Shown here piece after piece: positions 8,976 through 17,616 of a DNA stretch of 64,000 bases (within the stretch, counting starts at the first letter, position 1; the number at the start of each line of letters is the position of its first letter). The stretch comes from Halopseudomonas sabulinigri. GTDB lineage: Bacteria > Pseudomonadota > Gammaproteobacteria > Pseudomonadales > Pseudomonadaceae. The DNA lies in assembly GCF_900105255.1 (NCBI RefSeq), contig NZ_LT629763.1:1364001-1428000 (forward strand). The letters are read 5' to 3'. The notes under the pieces were generated by a model. The model was not told the DNA's origin and searched no databases. It saw nothing but the letters and a program-made list of their open reading frames with translations. A program made the translations under genes and the position numbers.

Positions 8976-9644
8976 TCAGTATCCCGACTTGAAGCGTTGC
9001 TGCAGCGGCGACAGCATCGGCACCGGCCTTGCCTGCGCCGCAGAGACCGGCAAGCTCAGCGTCTGCTCCTGCCCCAGATCCAGCTCACCGAGGGATACCG
9101 GGCCTTTCTGCAAACGCGATGAGTGCCACCAGGAGACCGGCCATTTGCCCGGCGGCAGCTCAGGCAGTGAAACGCGCCCCTGCGCGTCACTGACAGCAAA
9201 GCGCGGGCTTTCGGTAATCAGGATGTAGCCCAGCATGGCGTCGTGAATGTTGCAGCCCAGCACCACCACGCCGGCCCGGCCAAAGATGACCGGCGGCGCC
9301 TCAGAGCCCTTGAACAGGCGTAACTCAAAAGACTTGGTTTCGGAAAACGAATAAACGTGATGACGCACATCGTCGCTATTGGGGAAGTCGACCTCGGCGC
9401 CGACCGGCGCCGCCAGTACATGCGGCACAAACTGGCGATCAATCTGATCCATCACATAGCCATCGGCCGGCAGTGACGGGACGCCATCCACCAGCAGCAC
9501 GGCGTTAGCCAGCGGCGCACCGGTCTCATCCGTGAGGATAACCTGGACAGCCAGTGCAGGGCCGACAAGCAGCAGCTGTGCCGCGGCCAGCAAACCTGCC
9601 CATAAAATGCGCCGTAGACGACCGCCGTAGGGAAAATACTGCAT
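8976..9644 (-). CDS. Cupredoxin-like exported protein (methylamine-utilisation-like)
   Basis: This is a 222-residue secreted protein with an N-terminal signal peptide ending near GPALA. A carboxypeptidase-regulatory-like strand region follows, then a cupredoxin fold. Candidate copper ligands are His in DVRHHVYSF and the Cys, His and Met in GCNIHDAMLGY, the usual C-x2-H-x2-M spacing. Such proteins are often annotated as methylamine utilisation proteins, but no methylamine dehydrogenase genes are nearby. It is the first gene of the four-gene operon, directly before the EAL sensor. The ATG at 9644 is preferred over a GTG at 9656, whose Shine-Dalgarno is too close. A role in copper or redox sensing for the phosphodiesterase is inference. 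Confidence 0.82.
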   Translation of the reverse strand: MQYFPYGGRLRRILWAGLLAAAQLLLVGPALAVQVILTDETGAPLANAVLLVDGVPSLPADGYVMDQIDRQFVPHVLAAPVGAEVDFPNSDDVRHHVYSFSETKSFELRLFKGSEAPPVIFGRAGVVVLGCNIHDAMLGYILITESPRFAVSDAQGRVSLPELPPGKWPVSWWHSSRLQKGPVSLGELDLGQEQTLSLPVSAAQARPVPMLSPLQQRFKSGY

Positions 9645-9818
9645 AAGGGCTTTCACTCTCCATCTGTGAGGTTGTTACTGAGGAACTATCCTGCTCCGCG
9701 GCCCTGGAACCTGTTGTCGCCGGACCACAGATTCTCCAAGTAGCCCTGTTTAGCGGTGTCACCTGACATCATTCAACGTTAGCATAGCGTGATTGCAAAT
9801 TGATGTGCAGGAGTGAAG

Positions 9819-10817
9819 ATGACTACCTCGGCCATAAAGCTGTCCATACTGGATCTGTGCTCTGTCAGCGAAGGTGCCACCCCGGCAGATGCACTGCACA
9901 ACGCCCTGGCTCTGGCGCAGGTGGCCGAAGCCGAGGGCTATAACCGCTTCTGGGTCGCCGAACACCACAACATGACCGGCATCGCCAGCGCCGCCACCTC
10001 GGTGGTGATGGGCTATCTGGCTGCTGGCACCCGGGCAATCCGGATCGGCTCGGGCGGCATCATGCTACCCAACCACGCGCCACTGCAGATCGCCGAACAG
10101 TTCGGCACCCTGGAGTCACTCTACCCCGGGCGCATTGATCTGGGCCTTGGCCGCGCGCCCGGCACCGACCAGTCGACTGCGCAAGCCCTGCGCCGCGGGC
10201 GCACCGACGGTGAAGACTTCCCGTTGATGCTCGAGGAATTACGCAAGCTCTTCGCCACCCCGGAACCCGGCCAACGCCTGCGCGCCGTGCCCGGCGCCGG
10301 CCTCAACGTGCCCATCTGGCTGCTCGGCTCCAGCACCTTCAGCGCCCAGCTGGCCGGACGCCTGGGCCTGCCCTTCGCCTTCGCTGGCCAGTTCTCGCCC
10401 GACTACCTGTTCAGTGCCCTGCGCCTGTACCGCGAGCACTTCACCCCCTCGGAGCAACTGAGCGAGCCCTACGCCATGCTGGGCATCAACGCCTACCTGG
10501 CCGACGACCGCGAACAGGCACACTACCTTGCCACCTCACACCAGCAGGCCTTCCTCAACCTCATTCGCGGCCGGCCAGGACAGCTGCCCGCCCCGGTACA
10601 CTCGATGGAAAACCTCTGGCAGGCACATGAACGGCATCAGGTCATGTCGACTCTGTCAGGCAGCTTGATTGGCGACCCGCAAGCCGCCGGCGAACAGCTT
10701 GAGCAACTGCTGGAGCGCACGGGCGTGAATGAACTGATCGTCAACAGCCCGATAGTCGATCAAAGCGCCAGGCAGCACAGCTACCGTCTATTGATGCAGC
10801 TCAACCGGCAGCGCTAG
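9819..10817 (+). CDS. LLM-class flavin-dependent oxidoreductase (luciferase-like)
   Basis: The 332-residue protein is of the bacterial luciferase-like TIM-barrel family. It shows the typical [18 protein letters not shown] start, [50 protein letters not shown] and the C-terminal [13 protein letters not shown]. These enzymes use reduced FMN or F420; in proteobacteria FMN is expected. The substrate is unknown and the nearest described relatives are YhbW-type proteins. AGGAG at 9808-9812 fits the ATG at 9819, so the in-frame GTG at 9813 is rejected. The gene is divergent from the cupredoxin operon and followed by a tRNA. Confidence 0.92.
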   Translation: MTTSAIKLSILDLCSVSEGATPADALHNALALAQVAEAEGYNRFWVAEHHNMTGIASAATSVVMGYLAAGTRAIRIGSGGIMLPNHAPLQIAEQFGTLESLYPGRIDLGLGRAPGTDQSTAQALRRGRTDGEDFPLMLEELRKLFATPEPGQRLRAVPGAGLNVPIWLLGSSTFSAQLAGRLGLPFAFAGQFSPDYLFSALRLYREHFTPSEQLSEPYAMLGINAYLADDREQAHYLATSHQQAFLNLIRGRPGQLPAPVHSMENLWQAHERHQVMSTLSGSLIGDPQAAGEQLEQLLERTGVNELIVNSPIVDQSARQHSYRLLMQLNRQR

Positions 10818-10897
10818 GGCTGCCGCGCGGCGGCGCGCAAACAAATATCCGCGCCCCCTTCCCCACCGCCAGCGACTCTGGTAAAAAGAGCGCCTGT

Positions 10898-10971
10898 GCG
10901 GGTGTAGCTCAATGGTAGAGCAGAAGCTTCCCAAGCTTACGACGAGGGTTCGATTCCCTTCACCCGCTCCA
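10898..10971 (+). tRNA. tRNA-Gly (CCC anticodon)
   Basis: A 74-base cloverleaf with encoded CCA. The acceptor stem is GCGGGTG/CACCCGC, the D arm is GCTC...GAGC, and the anticodon loop TTCCCAA has CCC in the anticodon. The T arm is GAGGG-TTCGATT-CCCTT. The sequence is close to the E. coli glyU product. The base pair at the base of the anticodon stem (27-43) is G-A, a mild irregularity. No att-site duplication or integrase is seen next to it. Confidence 0.97.
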
Positions 10972-11255
10972 GTTTTAGCCTTCCGCACCCCCCATCCCCT
11001 ACAGAACAATGCCTCGACTCGCCCGCTGCCCTTTATTTTCCCGGCCGGCGCACTAAACTTCAGGTATCGCCAATCGATAATCGATGGTGGCGAAAACAAT
11101 GCGAGCAAGAAGTACTCTCACCACGCTTTTCAATACGACCTATACAAACATAACCCATTGTAAGTATTGGTATTTTATTTAAAGAACGGGTGGTATTGCT
11201 TGCCGTACTGAGGCACAATTTGTCACTTGCTAACTAGCCGCAGGAGTCGCGTTAC

Positions 11256-11720
11256 ATGAAAGGCCATCCAGACGTTGTTAATTGCCTGATCGAACTGCTG
11301 CGCGGTGAGCTTGGCGCGCGCGATCAGTACTTTCTGCATTCGCGCCTGTATGAAGACTTTGGCTACAGCAAGCTGTACGAGCGCATCAACCACGAGATGG
11401 AAGAGGAAACCCAGCACGCCGATGCCATCCTCAAGCGCATCCTGTTCCTCGAAGGCAAGCCGGACATGCGCCCTCATGCGATCACCCCCGGCTTTACCGT
11501 GCAGGAGATGCTGGAGTCGGATCTGAAGCTGGAATACGAAGTGCGCGAGAACCTGGCCAAGGCCATCGCCCTGTGCGAGAAGGTCGGTGACTACCCCAGC
11601 CGTGAGATGCTCGAAGTGCAGCTCAAGGATACCGAAGAAGACCACGCCTACTGGCTTGAACAGCAGCTGCGCCTGATCAAGATGGTTGGCGAGAAGAATT
11701 ACCTGCAGTCGCAGATGTAA
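11256..11720 (+). CDS. ftnA: Bacterioferritin-family iron-storage protein, FtnA type (haem-ligand Met replaced)
   Basis: The 154-residue four-helix ferritin starts [19 protein letters not shown]. It oxidises and stores iron in a 24-mer shell. Ferroxidase ligands are visible in [28 protein letters not shown] and DTEEDH. The position of the haem-ligating Met52 of bacterioferritin is Thr in EEETQHAD. This matches the P. aeruginosa protein first called BfrA and later shown to be a haem-free bacterial ferritin (FtnA). The ribosome-binding site GCAGGAG precedes the ATG. The 280-base upstream gap holds a near-palindrome ATCGATAATCGAT at 11073-11085 and no gene. Confidence 0.93.
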   Translation: MKGHPDVVNCLIELLRGELGARDQYFLHSRLYEDFGYSKLYERINHEMEEETQHADAILKRILFLEGKPDMRPHAITPGFTVQEMLESDLKLEYEVRENLAKAIALCEKVGDYPSREMLEVQLKDTEEDHAYWLEQQLRLIKMVGEKNYLQSQM

Positions 11721-11743
11721 GCACCCCGCTCTTTCGCGCTTCA

Positions 11744-11786
11744 CACAATGCCCCGGCAACTCAGGTCGCCGGGGCATTGTTTTTTC
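11744..11786 (+). terminator. Rho-independent terminator of ftnA
   Basis: AATGCCCCGGC and GCCGGGGCATT form a strong stem with an 8-base loop, followed by GTTTTTTCT. It lies 25-65 bases after the ftnA stop. The rest of the interval to 12027 holds no recognisable gene; it contains AT-rich sequence near 11860 that may include a promoter for the next gene. Confidence 0.9.
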
Positions 11787-12026
11787 TGCTTACGCGATTT
11801 TCCGCAGTTTTAGGCGAACGCGCTTTTTAGGCGGCATCAACGGCTCGCGACCTTTACCAAATATTTACATTCTCCCGGCGGCGACTGACACGCCAATGGA
11901 TACGCTGGGCACAGGTAGCTCAACTGACCCGCACCATGCCAGCCCTACCTCTCATTCTCCCTATTATCCGACTGCGCTGGATGGCAGAGGGTTAACCGAC
12001 CTGGACGTCGCTATCAGGGCTACAGC

Positions 12027-12767
12027 ATGCACACTATCTTCTCGCACAAACCCCAACGATTGGCCTTGTTGCTAGCCGCGGTCCTGCTCGGCAGCACAGC
12101 AGTAATGGCAGCACCGGGCGGACAGGACCGGCATGAAAACGCAGGTCCGGGCACTCACCAGCAAAGCCAGCACAATAATCCGCACAACAGCCCTCAGCCG
12201 TTACACGAGCCCGGTCGGCAGCAGCAGAGCGCGCCGGCCAGAGCTCCGGCACAGCCACAAATGCGTCCCGGCAACAAAGTTGCGCAACTACCGAGCGGCT
12301 ACCGGCAGATTCACCACCGTGAAAGCGATTACTATTACGCTCGGGGCGCCTGGTATCGCCCGCAAGGCGCTGGATTCATTATCGTTATGCCACCCATAGG
12401 GCTGTCGATTCCGGTGCTACCTGGCGGTTACATCACCGTCATCATCGGCGGGCGTCCCTATTACCGCTACAACGATATTTATTACGTACAGCGCGGCACC
12501 AGCTATGTGGTGGTCGATGCGCCAAGCGAGGATCAGGCCGGCACTGCCTCCCAGGACGAGCTGTATATCTACCCCGCAAATAACCAGTCCGCCGCGCAGC
12601 AATCCAAGGATCGCTACGAGTGCCACCAATGGGGCAACAGTCAAACCGGATACAACCCAACCCAGGCCTATGGCGGTGTCGCTGCCAGCGAGACAGCTAC
12701 CGCACGGGCCAATTATCAGCGCGCCATGACCGCCTGCCTGGAGGCACGAGGCTATACCGTTCGCTGA
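12027..12767 (+). CDS. DUF6515 family exported protein
   Basis: The 246-residue protein has a long signal peptide ending in VMAAPGG. A low-complexity stretch rich in His, Gln, Asn and Pro follows (about 35-90). The compact domain that follows contains PSGYRQIHHRESDYYYARG, WYRP, GFIIVMPPIG and GRPYYRYNDIYYVQ, and a cysteine-containing C-terminal segment (YECHQWG, AMTACLEARGYTV). These YYY-rich blocks are typical of DUF6515 proteins, which are periplasmic or outer-membrane associated with no known function. The start gives a good signal peptide but the Shine-Dalgarno is weak. The gene stands alone, convergent with the chemoreceptor gene. Confidence 0.8.
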   Translation: MHTIFSHKPQRLALLLAAVLLGSTAVMAAPGGQDRHENAGPGTHQQSQHNNPHNSPQPLHEPGRQQQSAPARAPAQPQMRPGNKVAQLPSGYRQIHHRESDYYYARGAWYRPQGAGFIIVMPPIGLSIPVLPGGYITVIIGGRPYYRYNDIYYVQRGTSYVVVDAPSEDQAGTASQDELYIYPANNQSAAQQSKDRYECHQWGNSQTGYNPTQAYGGVAASETATARANYQRAMTACLEARGYTVR

Positions 12768-12848
12768 AAGCTGCAGCGACCGAAAACCTAGATGGTTTTT
12801 AAACCCAAGAAGAAGGAATTGGTGAATCAGCTGAGCATCAGCCAATGA

Positions 12849-12895
12849 CGACCATCTGCCGGACTGACTGATATCGCCCGTCTGGCAGATGGTCG
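12849..12895. repeat. 12-bp perfect inverted repeat between convergent genes
   Basis: CGACCATCTGCC (12849-12860) and GGCAGATGGTCG (12884-12895) pair perfectly around a 23-base loop. A second small stem, CCGCTA/TAGCGG, lies at 12904-12921, directly before the chemoreceptor stop. Neither has a U-tract. They may end transcription or protect mRNA ends from both sides, or be a REP-like element. Confidence 0.5.
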
Positions 12896-12921
12896 CGCTG
12901 CGACCGCTAAAGGCGTAGCGG

Positions 12922-14793
12922 CTAGATCCGGAAGCTACCGACCAACTGCCGCAGGCGCGCCACCTGTTGTTCCAGCGAGGTACAAGCGCGCAAGGTCGCT
13001 TGCAGGTTGTCGACGCCCTCCTGGTTGAGCATGTTGATGTCGGTAATATCCACGTTCAGGCTTTCGATTACCGAGGTCTGCTCCTCGGTCGCGGTCGCCA
13101 CCGATTGGTTCATATTGTCGATTTCGCCAATGCCCAGGGTAATCTGCTGTAGCCGCTCGCCCGCCTGCCCGGCTACCGAGACGCTGTGCTGGCTGTACTC
13201 CTGACTGTCGCTCATCAGCGTCACGGCAGAGCCGGCGTCGGAACGCAGGCCTTCGATCATCACCTGAATTTCCTGCGCCGAGCTCTGGGTGCGATGCGCC
13301 AGATTGCGCACTTCATCGGCGACCACGGCAAAGCCGCGGCCGGCTTCACCGGCGCGGGCCGCCTCAATCGCGGCATTCAGCGCCAGCAGGTTGGTCTGTT
13401 CGGATATCCCCTGAATCACCTCGAGAATGCGGCCAATATCCGCCGTTTTGTGGCTCAACTGCTGAATGGTCTGGCTGGACTCGCTGATCTTGCTCGACAA
13501 CTCCTGCATCGCCACGATGGTCTTGCTCACCACCTCACTGCCCTGCTCGGCGCCGTCGCGCGCCTGACTGGCCTGATTGGATGCATCAGCGGCATTGCGC
13601 GCAATCTCCTGCGCCGCCGCGCCCAGTTCGTTGATCGCTGCGGCGACGCTGTTGGTGCGCGCCGCCTGCTGATCGGAGCTCGCCATGTTGGCATTGGAAG
13701 CGTCTACCACGCGCAGCGCCACATCATTCAATTCACTGCTGGTCTGCGCCACCTGACTGATAGAGTCGTGGATCCGCTCCACAAACTGATTGAAGGCGCC
13801 GGCCAACCGGCCGAACTCGTCATTGCTGGTTATCGGCAAGCGGCGGGTCAGGTCGCCTTCACCCTTGGCGATGTTATCCAGCGCCAACCCCAACGAGGTC
13901 AGGGGGCGCAACAGGTAGCGCATCAACACACTGAGCAGGAACACGATAAGCACCAGCGCAATCACCGCCGCAATCAAGGCGGAAACACGGAAACTGGTCA
14001 GGCTGGCAAAGGCCTTGTCACGATCCACTGACAGCCCCACATACCACTCCACGCCCGGCAGGCCGCTGACCGGCACGAATGTCAACAAGCGTGCCTCGCC
14101 GTTCAATTCGGCCTCGCTCAATCCACTGCTGATCTGCGGAGTGTTTTGCGGGTAAATGTCCTGCAGGGTCTTCATCTGCAACGCGCTGTCGGGATGCACC
14201 AGAATGCTCCCGTCGCGACTGACCAGAAACGCGTAGCCCAGGCCATTGAAGTCCAGCGCATTGATGATATTCGAGATGACCTTGAGGTTGAGGTCACCGC
14301 CAACCACCCCACTGCCGGCAGGGGTGGCGATTGTCATGATCAGCGCGCCGGTGGCTGCATCCACGTAGGGCGCGGTGAGAATGGTCTTGCCTGCGGTTTT
14401 CGCATCCTTGAACCAGGGCCGGGTGCGTGGATCGTAATCAGCCGGCATCTCCGACTCGGGGCGCATGGTGAACTCACCCGTGGCGCTCCCCAGGTAACTG
14501 AAGTCGAAAGTCTGCGCCAGCGTGCGCTGCTCCAGTAGCGGCACCAGGCGATCCGGCGCTTCGCTTTGCGAATTGGCGGCCAGGTTTTCCAGCAGCAGAA
14601 TACGCCCGGACAACCAGTTGCTGATGTTCTCCGCGGTTAAACTGCCGGCATCGGCAAGGTAGGTCTCGAGGTTATCCTGCAGGGTCTTGCGCTGCAGATA
14701 ATCGTTATAGACGGAAAACGCGGCGAAGGCGGCGATGACCACCACGCACGCAGCACTGACAATTTTCTGGTTGAAACTGAGTTGTGCGGCCAC
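12922..14793 (-). CDS. Methyl-accepting chemotaxis protein with dCache sensor (amino-acid receptor type)
   Basis: The 623-residue chemoreceptor has TM1 at about 10-30, a periplasmic double Cache domain at about 35-270, TM2 at about 278-302, HAMP at about 303-357 and a signalling domain ending at 623. The hairpin tip reads [21 protein letters not shown]. The Cache domain carries most of the amino-acid-binding motif of PctA-like receptors: DPRTRPWF (Arg125, Trp127), APYVD (Tyr143, Asp145) and GGDLNL (Asp167). Phe128 replaces the usual Tyr. Amino acids are thus the likely ligands, by inference. The start is GTG with GAGG eight bases upstream. No CheR/CheB genes are adjacent. Confidence 0.93.
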   Translation of the reverse strand: MAAQLSFNQKIVSAACVVVIAAFAAFSVYNDYLQRKTLQDNLETYLADAGSLTAENISNWLSGRILLLENLAANSQSEAPDRLVPLLEQRTLAQTFDFSYLGSATGEFTMRPESEMPADYDPRTRPWFKDAKTAGKTILTAPYVDAATGALIMTIATPAGSGVVGGDLNLKVISNIINALDFNGLGYAFLVSRDGSILVHPDSALQMKTLQDIYPQNTPQISSGLSEAELNGEARLLTFVPVSGLPGVEWYVGLSVDRDKAFASLTSFRVSALIAAVIALVLIVFLLSVLMRYLLRPLTSLGLALDNIAKGEGDLTRRLPITSNDEFGRLAGAFNQFVERIHDSISQVAQTSSELNDVALRVVDASNANMASSDQQAARTNSVAAAINELGAAAQEIARNAADASNQASQARDGAEQGSEVVSKTIVAMQELSSKISESSQTIQQLSHKTADIGRILEVIQGISEQTNLLALNAAIEAARAGEAGRGFAVVADEVRNLAHRTQSSAQEIQVMIEGLRSDAGSAVTLMSDSQEYSQHSVSVAGQAGERLQQITLGIGEIDNMNQSVATATEEQTSVIESLNVDITDINMLNQEGVDNLQATLRACTSLEQQVARLRQLVGSFRI

Positions 14794-14853
14794 GCTGGAT
14801 GCCTCGCAGACATAGGTAATACCTATTTGTCGTCCAGGCCCCGCGAAACTTTA

Positions 14854-16062
14854 TTACCCACTGGCTAATTTATTGCCGGCAGCCGGCGCGCTCAGGCGCT
14901 GCCAGTCCTGCCGCCAGATCACCCGTAGCCCCTTGATCAGCAGATAAAGGAACAGCAGCGGCAGAATCAGCGTGCGTAATACAAACAGCGTCATCGCCTG
15001 CAGCACGCTGTCTACTGCGCTATCCAGCGCCCGTTTGATACTCAGGTAGGTCTCGGGGTCCGCCGCGCGTGCCAACTGCTCACCCAGCCCGGCCCAGCCG
15101 CTATCGGCAGCGGCGGTTTGGGCTGCCTTGGCCTGCTGCAAGGCAGCTCGCTGTCGTACCAACTCATCCAGCTGACGGCTTAGCTGCTCCTGCTCCTGCG
15201 CCACCTGCGTTTGTTGCTGGCTAAGCCTGGCGACCTGCTGCGCCAGCGCGGCGTGATCCTGGTCACGGGCAAAGGGGTTGAGGCGCTCCAGTGCGCCCAA
15301 TTGCGCTTCGCGCTCGCTCAGCGCACGCTGGCTTTGCGCCAGGGCGCGCGCGAGGCGCTGCTGTTCCGCCTGTAGCTGCTCACGCCGCTGCTGCAAATCC
15401 TGCTCACGCGCCGCCAACGCCGCCAGTGCCGGCTCGCTGTCGAGCACGTTGTCGTTGTTGTTCTCGCTCAGCGCCTCTACCTGCGCGGGCAGATTATCCA
15501 GGCGGGCCACTTGCTGCCGCGCCTGCGCATCGAGAAAGTAATGATCTACCGCACCATTGAGCAACACCACGGCGGCCAGCGCGAAACGCAGGAACAGAAG
15601 CGCCAGAAACAGGCGCAGACACGAAGTCAACCAGTGGCCCTGACGCCAGAAAAGGCTGCCCAGCAGGAGCGCTGCACTGAGCGTCATGAGGATCTTGAAC
15701 AGGGCGTGCGAAACCACGCCAAGCAGGATTTTCTGCGTCAGCAGGGAGCCGATCGCCCACTGCATCAGCGTGCCGTACTGCTCGATCAGATCATTGAACG
15801 GGTCGAGCAATTCACCCAGGGTGACCGCTACCCCGCCGAACAGGCTGAAGCTCAGGGTGGTGGATTGCAGCACCGAGACCAGTGCGTTCAATGCCCGCGC
15901 CGAGGCAAAGGCGACCGAGGCCTGCAGCAATGCGCTATCCACGTACTCCACCGAGACCCGGTCAGCGCTGCCCAGCCATGAGAGCAGCACCGCCAGCGCC
16001 GCGAGAATGAACACCGCCACCCGAAATCGCAATGCCTGCCCTGTGTCTTGGCCGCTGTGCAT
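14854..16062 (-). CDS. Unknown membrane protein with long cytoplasmic or periplasmic coiled coil
   Basis: I do not recognise a named family for this protein of about 402 residues. It has an N-terminal TM at about 15-32, three hydrophobic segments between about 60 and 170, and a coiled-coil stretch at about 185-320. The coil is very rich in Gln, Ala, Arg and Glu (EQDLQQRREQLQAEQQRLAR). A C-terminal TM pair lies at about 352-382. The coil is interrupted once by LNPFARDQDH. A GGGGG stretch six bases upstream supports the ATG at 16062. The gene lies between a chemoreceptor and hemN in the same direction without tight coupling. A structural or scaffolding envelope role is a guess. Confidence 0.7.
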   Translation of the reverse strand: MHSGQDTGQALRFRVAVFILAALAVLLSWLGSADRVSVEYVDSALLQASVAFASARALNALVSVLQSTTLSFSLFGGVAVTLGELLDPFNDLIEQYGTLMQWAIGSLLTQKILLGVVSHALFKILMTLSAALLLGSLFWRQGHWLTSCLRLFLALLFLRFALAAVVLLNGAVDHYFLDAQARQQVARLDNLPAQVEALSENNNDNVLDSEPALAALAAREQDLQQRREQLQAEQQRLARALAQSQRALSEREAQLGALERLNPFARDQDHAALAQQVARLSQQQTQVAQEQEQLSRQLDELVRQRAALQQAKAAQTAAADSGWAGLGEQLARAADPETYLSIKRALDSAVDSVLQAMTLFVLRTLILPLLFLYLLIKGLRVIWRQDWQRLSAPAAGNKLASG

Positions 16063-16111
16063 CACCTTCCCCCTGTACCGCGATATGCGAGTGGCTCAGC
16101 ATACCGGCAGC

Positions 16112-17494
16112 TCAGATGATGCGCGAGAAACGTTGCGTACTCTGCTCGCTCTGATAGGCATCAAACAGCATGCAGATCGAGCGGATCAACAAGCGCCCGG
16201 CTGGCTGCACGCGGATGCTGCGGGGCGTCAGTAGAATCAGCCCGTCACGGGCCATCTGCTCCAGCATGGGCAGACAGTCGGCGAAGTAGTCATGAAAGTC
16301 GATGCCAAAGCGCCGCTCGATGCTGGCAAACGACAACTTGCAATGGCAAATGAGCTGCGCGATCACCGCGCGCCGAATATGGTCGTCGGTATGGCAGACC
16401 AGTCCGCGGCAGGTCGCCAGTTCGTCTGCCTGCAGGCTCTGTTGATAGCGCTTCAGATCACTGGTGTTCTGACTGTAAAGATCACCGATCTGGCTGATCG
16501 AAGACACCCCGAGCCCAATCAGATCACAGTGGCCGTGAGTGGTGTAACCCTGAAAGTTGCGCTGCAGCTCGCCGTTGTCCTGGGCGATGCTCAGGCTGTC
16601 ATCGGGCAGCGCAAAGTGATCCATACCAATGTAGCGGTATCCCGCGGCCAGGAGTTGCTGCACGCTGTTCTCGAACATGCGCAACTTGTCTGCCGGGGAT
16701 GGCAAGTCGGCGCTGTTGATGCGCCGCTGCGGCATGAAGCGTTCTGGCAGATGGGCGTAATTGAATACCGACAGACGATCCGGCTTGAGCGCAATGATGG
16801 CATAGACCGTGCGCGCAAACCGTTCCGGCGTCTGTTTTGGCAGGCCGTAGATCAGGTCGATATTGATCGAGCGATAAGCCAATGTACGCGCAGCGTCCAT
16901 GACCGTCTGGGTTTGCTCTGGACTTTGCAGGCGATTGACCGCCAGTTGCACCTCGGCGTCCAGATCCTGCACGCCAAAGCTGACGCGGTTAAAGCCCAGC
17001 TCACGCAACAATCCCATGGTGGCCCAGTCGGCCTCACGCGGATCTATCTCGATGCTGTAGTCACCGCCATCGTCGTCGTGCAATACAAAGTGTTCACGCA
17101 GGCAGGCCATCAGCTCGCGCAGTTCGGCGTGGCTGAGAAAGGTCGGGGTACCGCCGCCGAAGTGCAGCTGTTCAACCCGCTGCTGCGGGCCGGTATGGCG
17201 GCTTACCAGCTCTATCTCGCGCTGCAGCGCCGCCAGATACTCACGGGCGCGGCTGCGGTCCTTGGTGATCACCTTATTGCAGGCGCAGTAATAGCAGATG
17301 TTGGCGCAGAACGGGATGTGCACATACAGCGAGAGGCCGCGTTGCTGCTGGCGGCTATCATCCAGGGCATGCAGAAATTCGGTCGGCCGTATGCCATCGT
17401 GGAACTGCACTGCCGTTGGATAGGAGGTGTAACGCGGACCGGCGTGGTCGTAGCGACGAATCAGGTCTGCGTCCCAACGAATAGAGCTAAGCAT
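16112..17494 (-). CDS. hemN: Oxygen-independent coproporphyrinogen III oxidase HemN
   Basis: This 460-residue radical-SAM enzyme converts coproporphyrinogen III to protoporphyrinogen IX for haem synthesis without oxygen. The cluster-binding motif is C-x3-C-x2-C-x-C in FCANICYYCACNK, the same form as in E. coli HemN. HFGGGTPTFLS, the SIEIDPREA segment and GLGVSSISQIGD are also family signatures. The full-length C-terminal HemN domain separates it from HemW. An Anr/Fnr-type box sits about 70 bases upstream, as expected for a gene induced at low oxygen. It precedes, with the same orientation, no other haem gene. Confidence 0.97.
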   Translation of the reverse strand: MLSSIRWDADLIRRYDHAGPRYTSYPTAVQFHDGIRPTEFLHALDDSRQQQRGLSLYVHIPFCANICYYCACNKVITKDRSRAREYLAALQREIELVSRHTGPQQRVEQLHFGGGTPTFLSHAELRELMACLREHFVLHDDDGGDYSIEIDPREADWATMGLLRELGFNRVSFGVQDLDAEVQLAVNRLQSPEQTQTVMDAARTLAYRSINIDLIYGLPKQTPERFARTVYAIIALKPDRLSVFNYAHLPERFMPQRRINSADLPSPADKLRMFENSVQQLLAAGYRYIGMDHFALPDDSLSIAQDNGELQRNFQGYTTHGHCDLIGLGVSSISQIGDLYSQNTSDLKRYQQSLQADELATCRGLVCHTDDHIRRAVIAQLICHCKLSFASIERRFGIDFHDYFADCLPMLEQMARDGLILLTPRSIRVQPAGRLLIRSICMLFDAYQSEQSTQRFSRII

Positions 17495-17556
17495 GGAGGT
17501 TCTCCGGCGCTATAAAGTCTGAGCTTGCAGACTACGCCGGGGGTTCTTACGAGGTT

Positions 17557-17570
17557 TTGACGCGGATCAA
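17557..17570 (-). promoter_or_regulatory. Anr/Dnr (Fnr-type) box upstream of hemN
   Basis: On the minus strand the site reads TTGAT-CCGC-GTCAA, matching the Anr consensus TTGAT-N4-(A/G)TCAA exactly. Its centre is about 70 bases from the hemN start. A TAGTCT at 17529-17534 would be a -10 element placing the box near -41.5. P. aeruginosa hemN is known to be Anr/Dnr activated. Confidence 0.85.
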
Positions 17571-17616
17571 TAGACGCCGGAATCCCGCCACCAGGCGATG
17601 AACGGGCGCACGCCGC

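Noticed and set aside
8976..9644. Methylamine utilisation locus
   Set aside because: The cupredoxin-like protein is often so named, but no mau dehydrogenase or maturation genes are present.
10898..11255. Integration site at tRNA-Gly
   Set aside because: No integrase, no repeat of the tRNA 3' end, and normal core genes on both sides.
16292..17515. 407-residue open frame opposite hemN
   Set aside because: Antisense to a radical-SAM gene with all motifs intact; no start signals.
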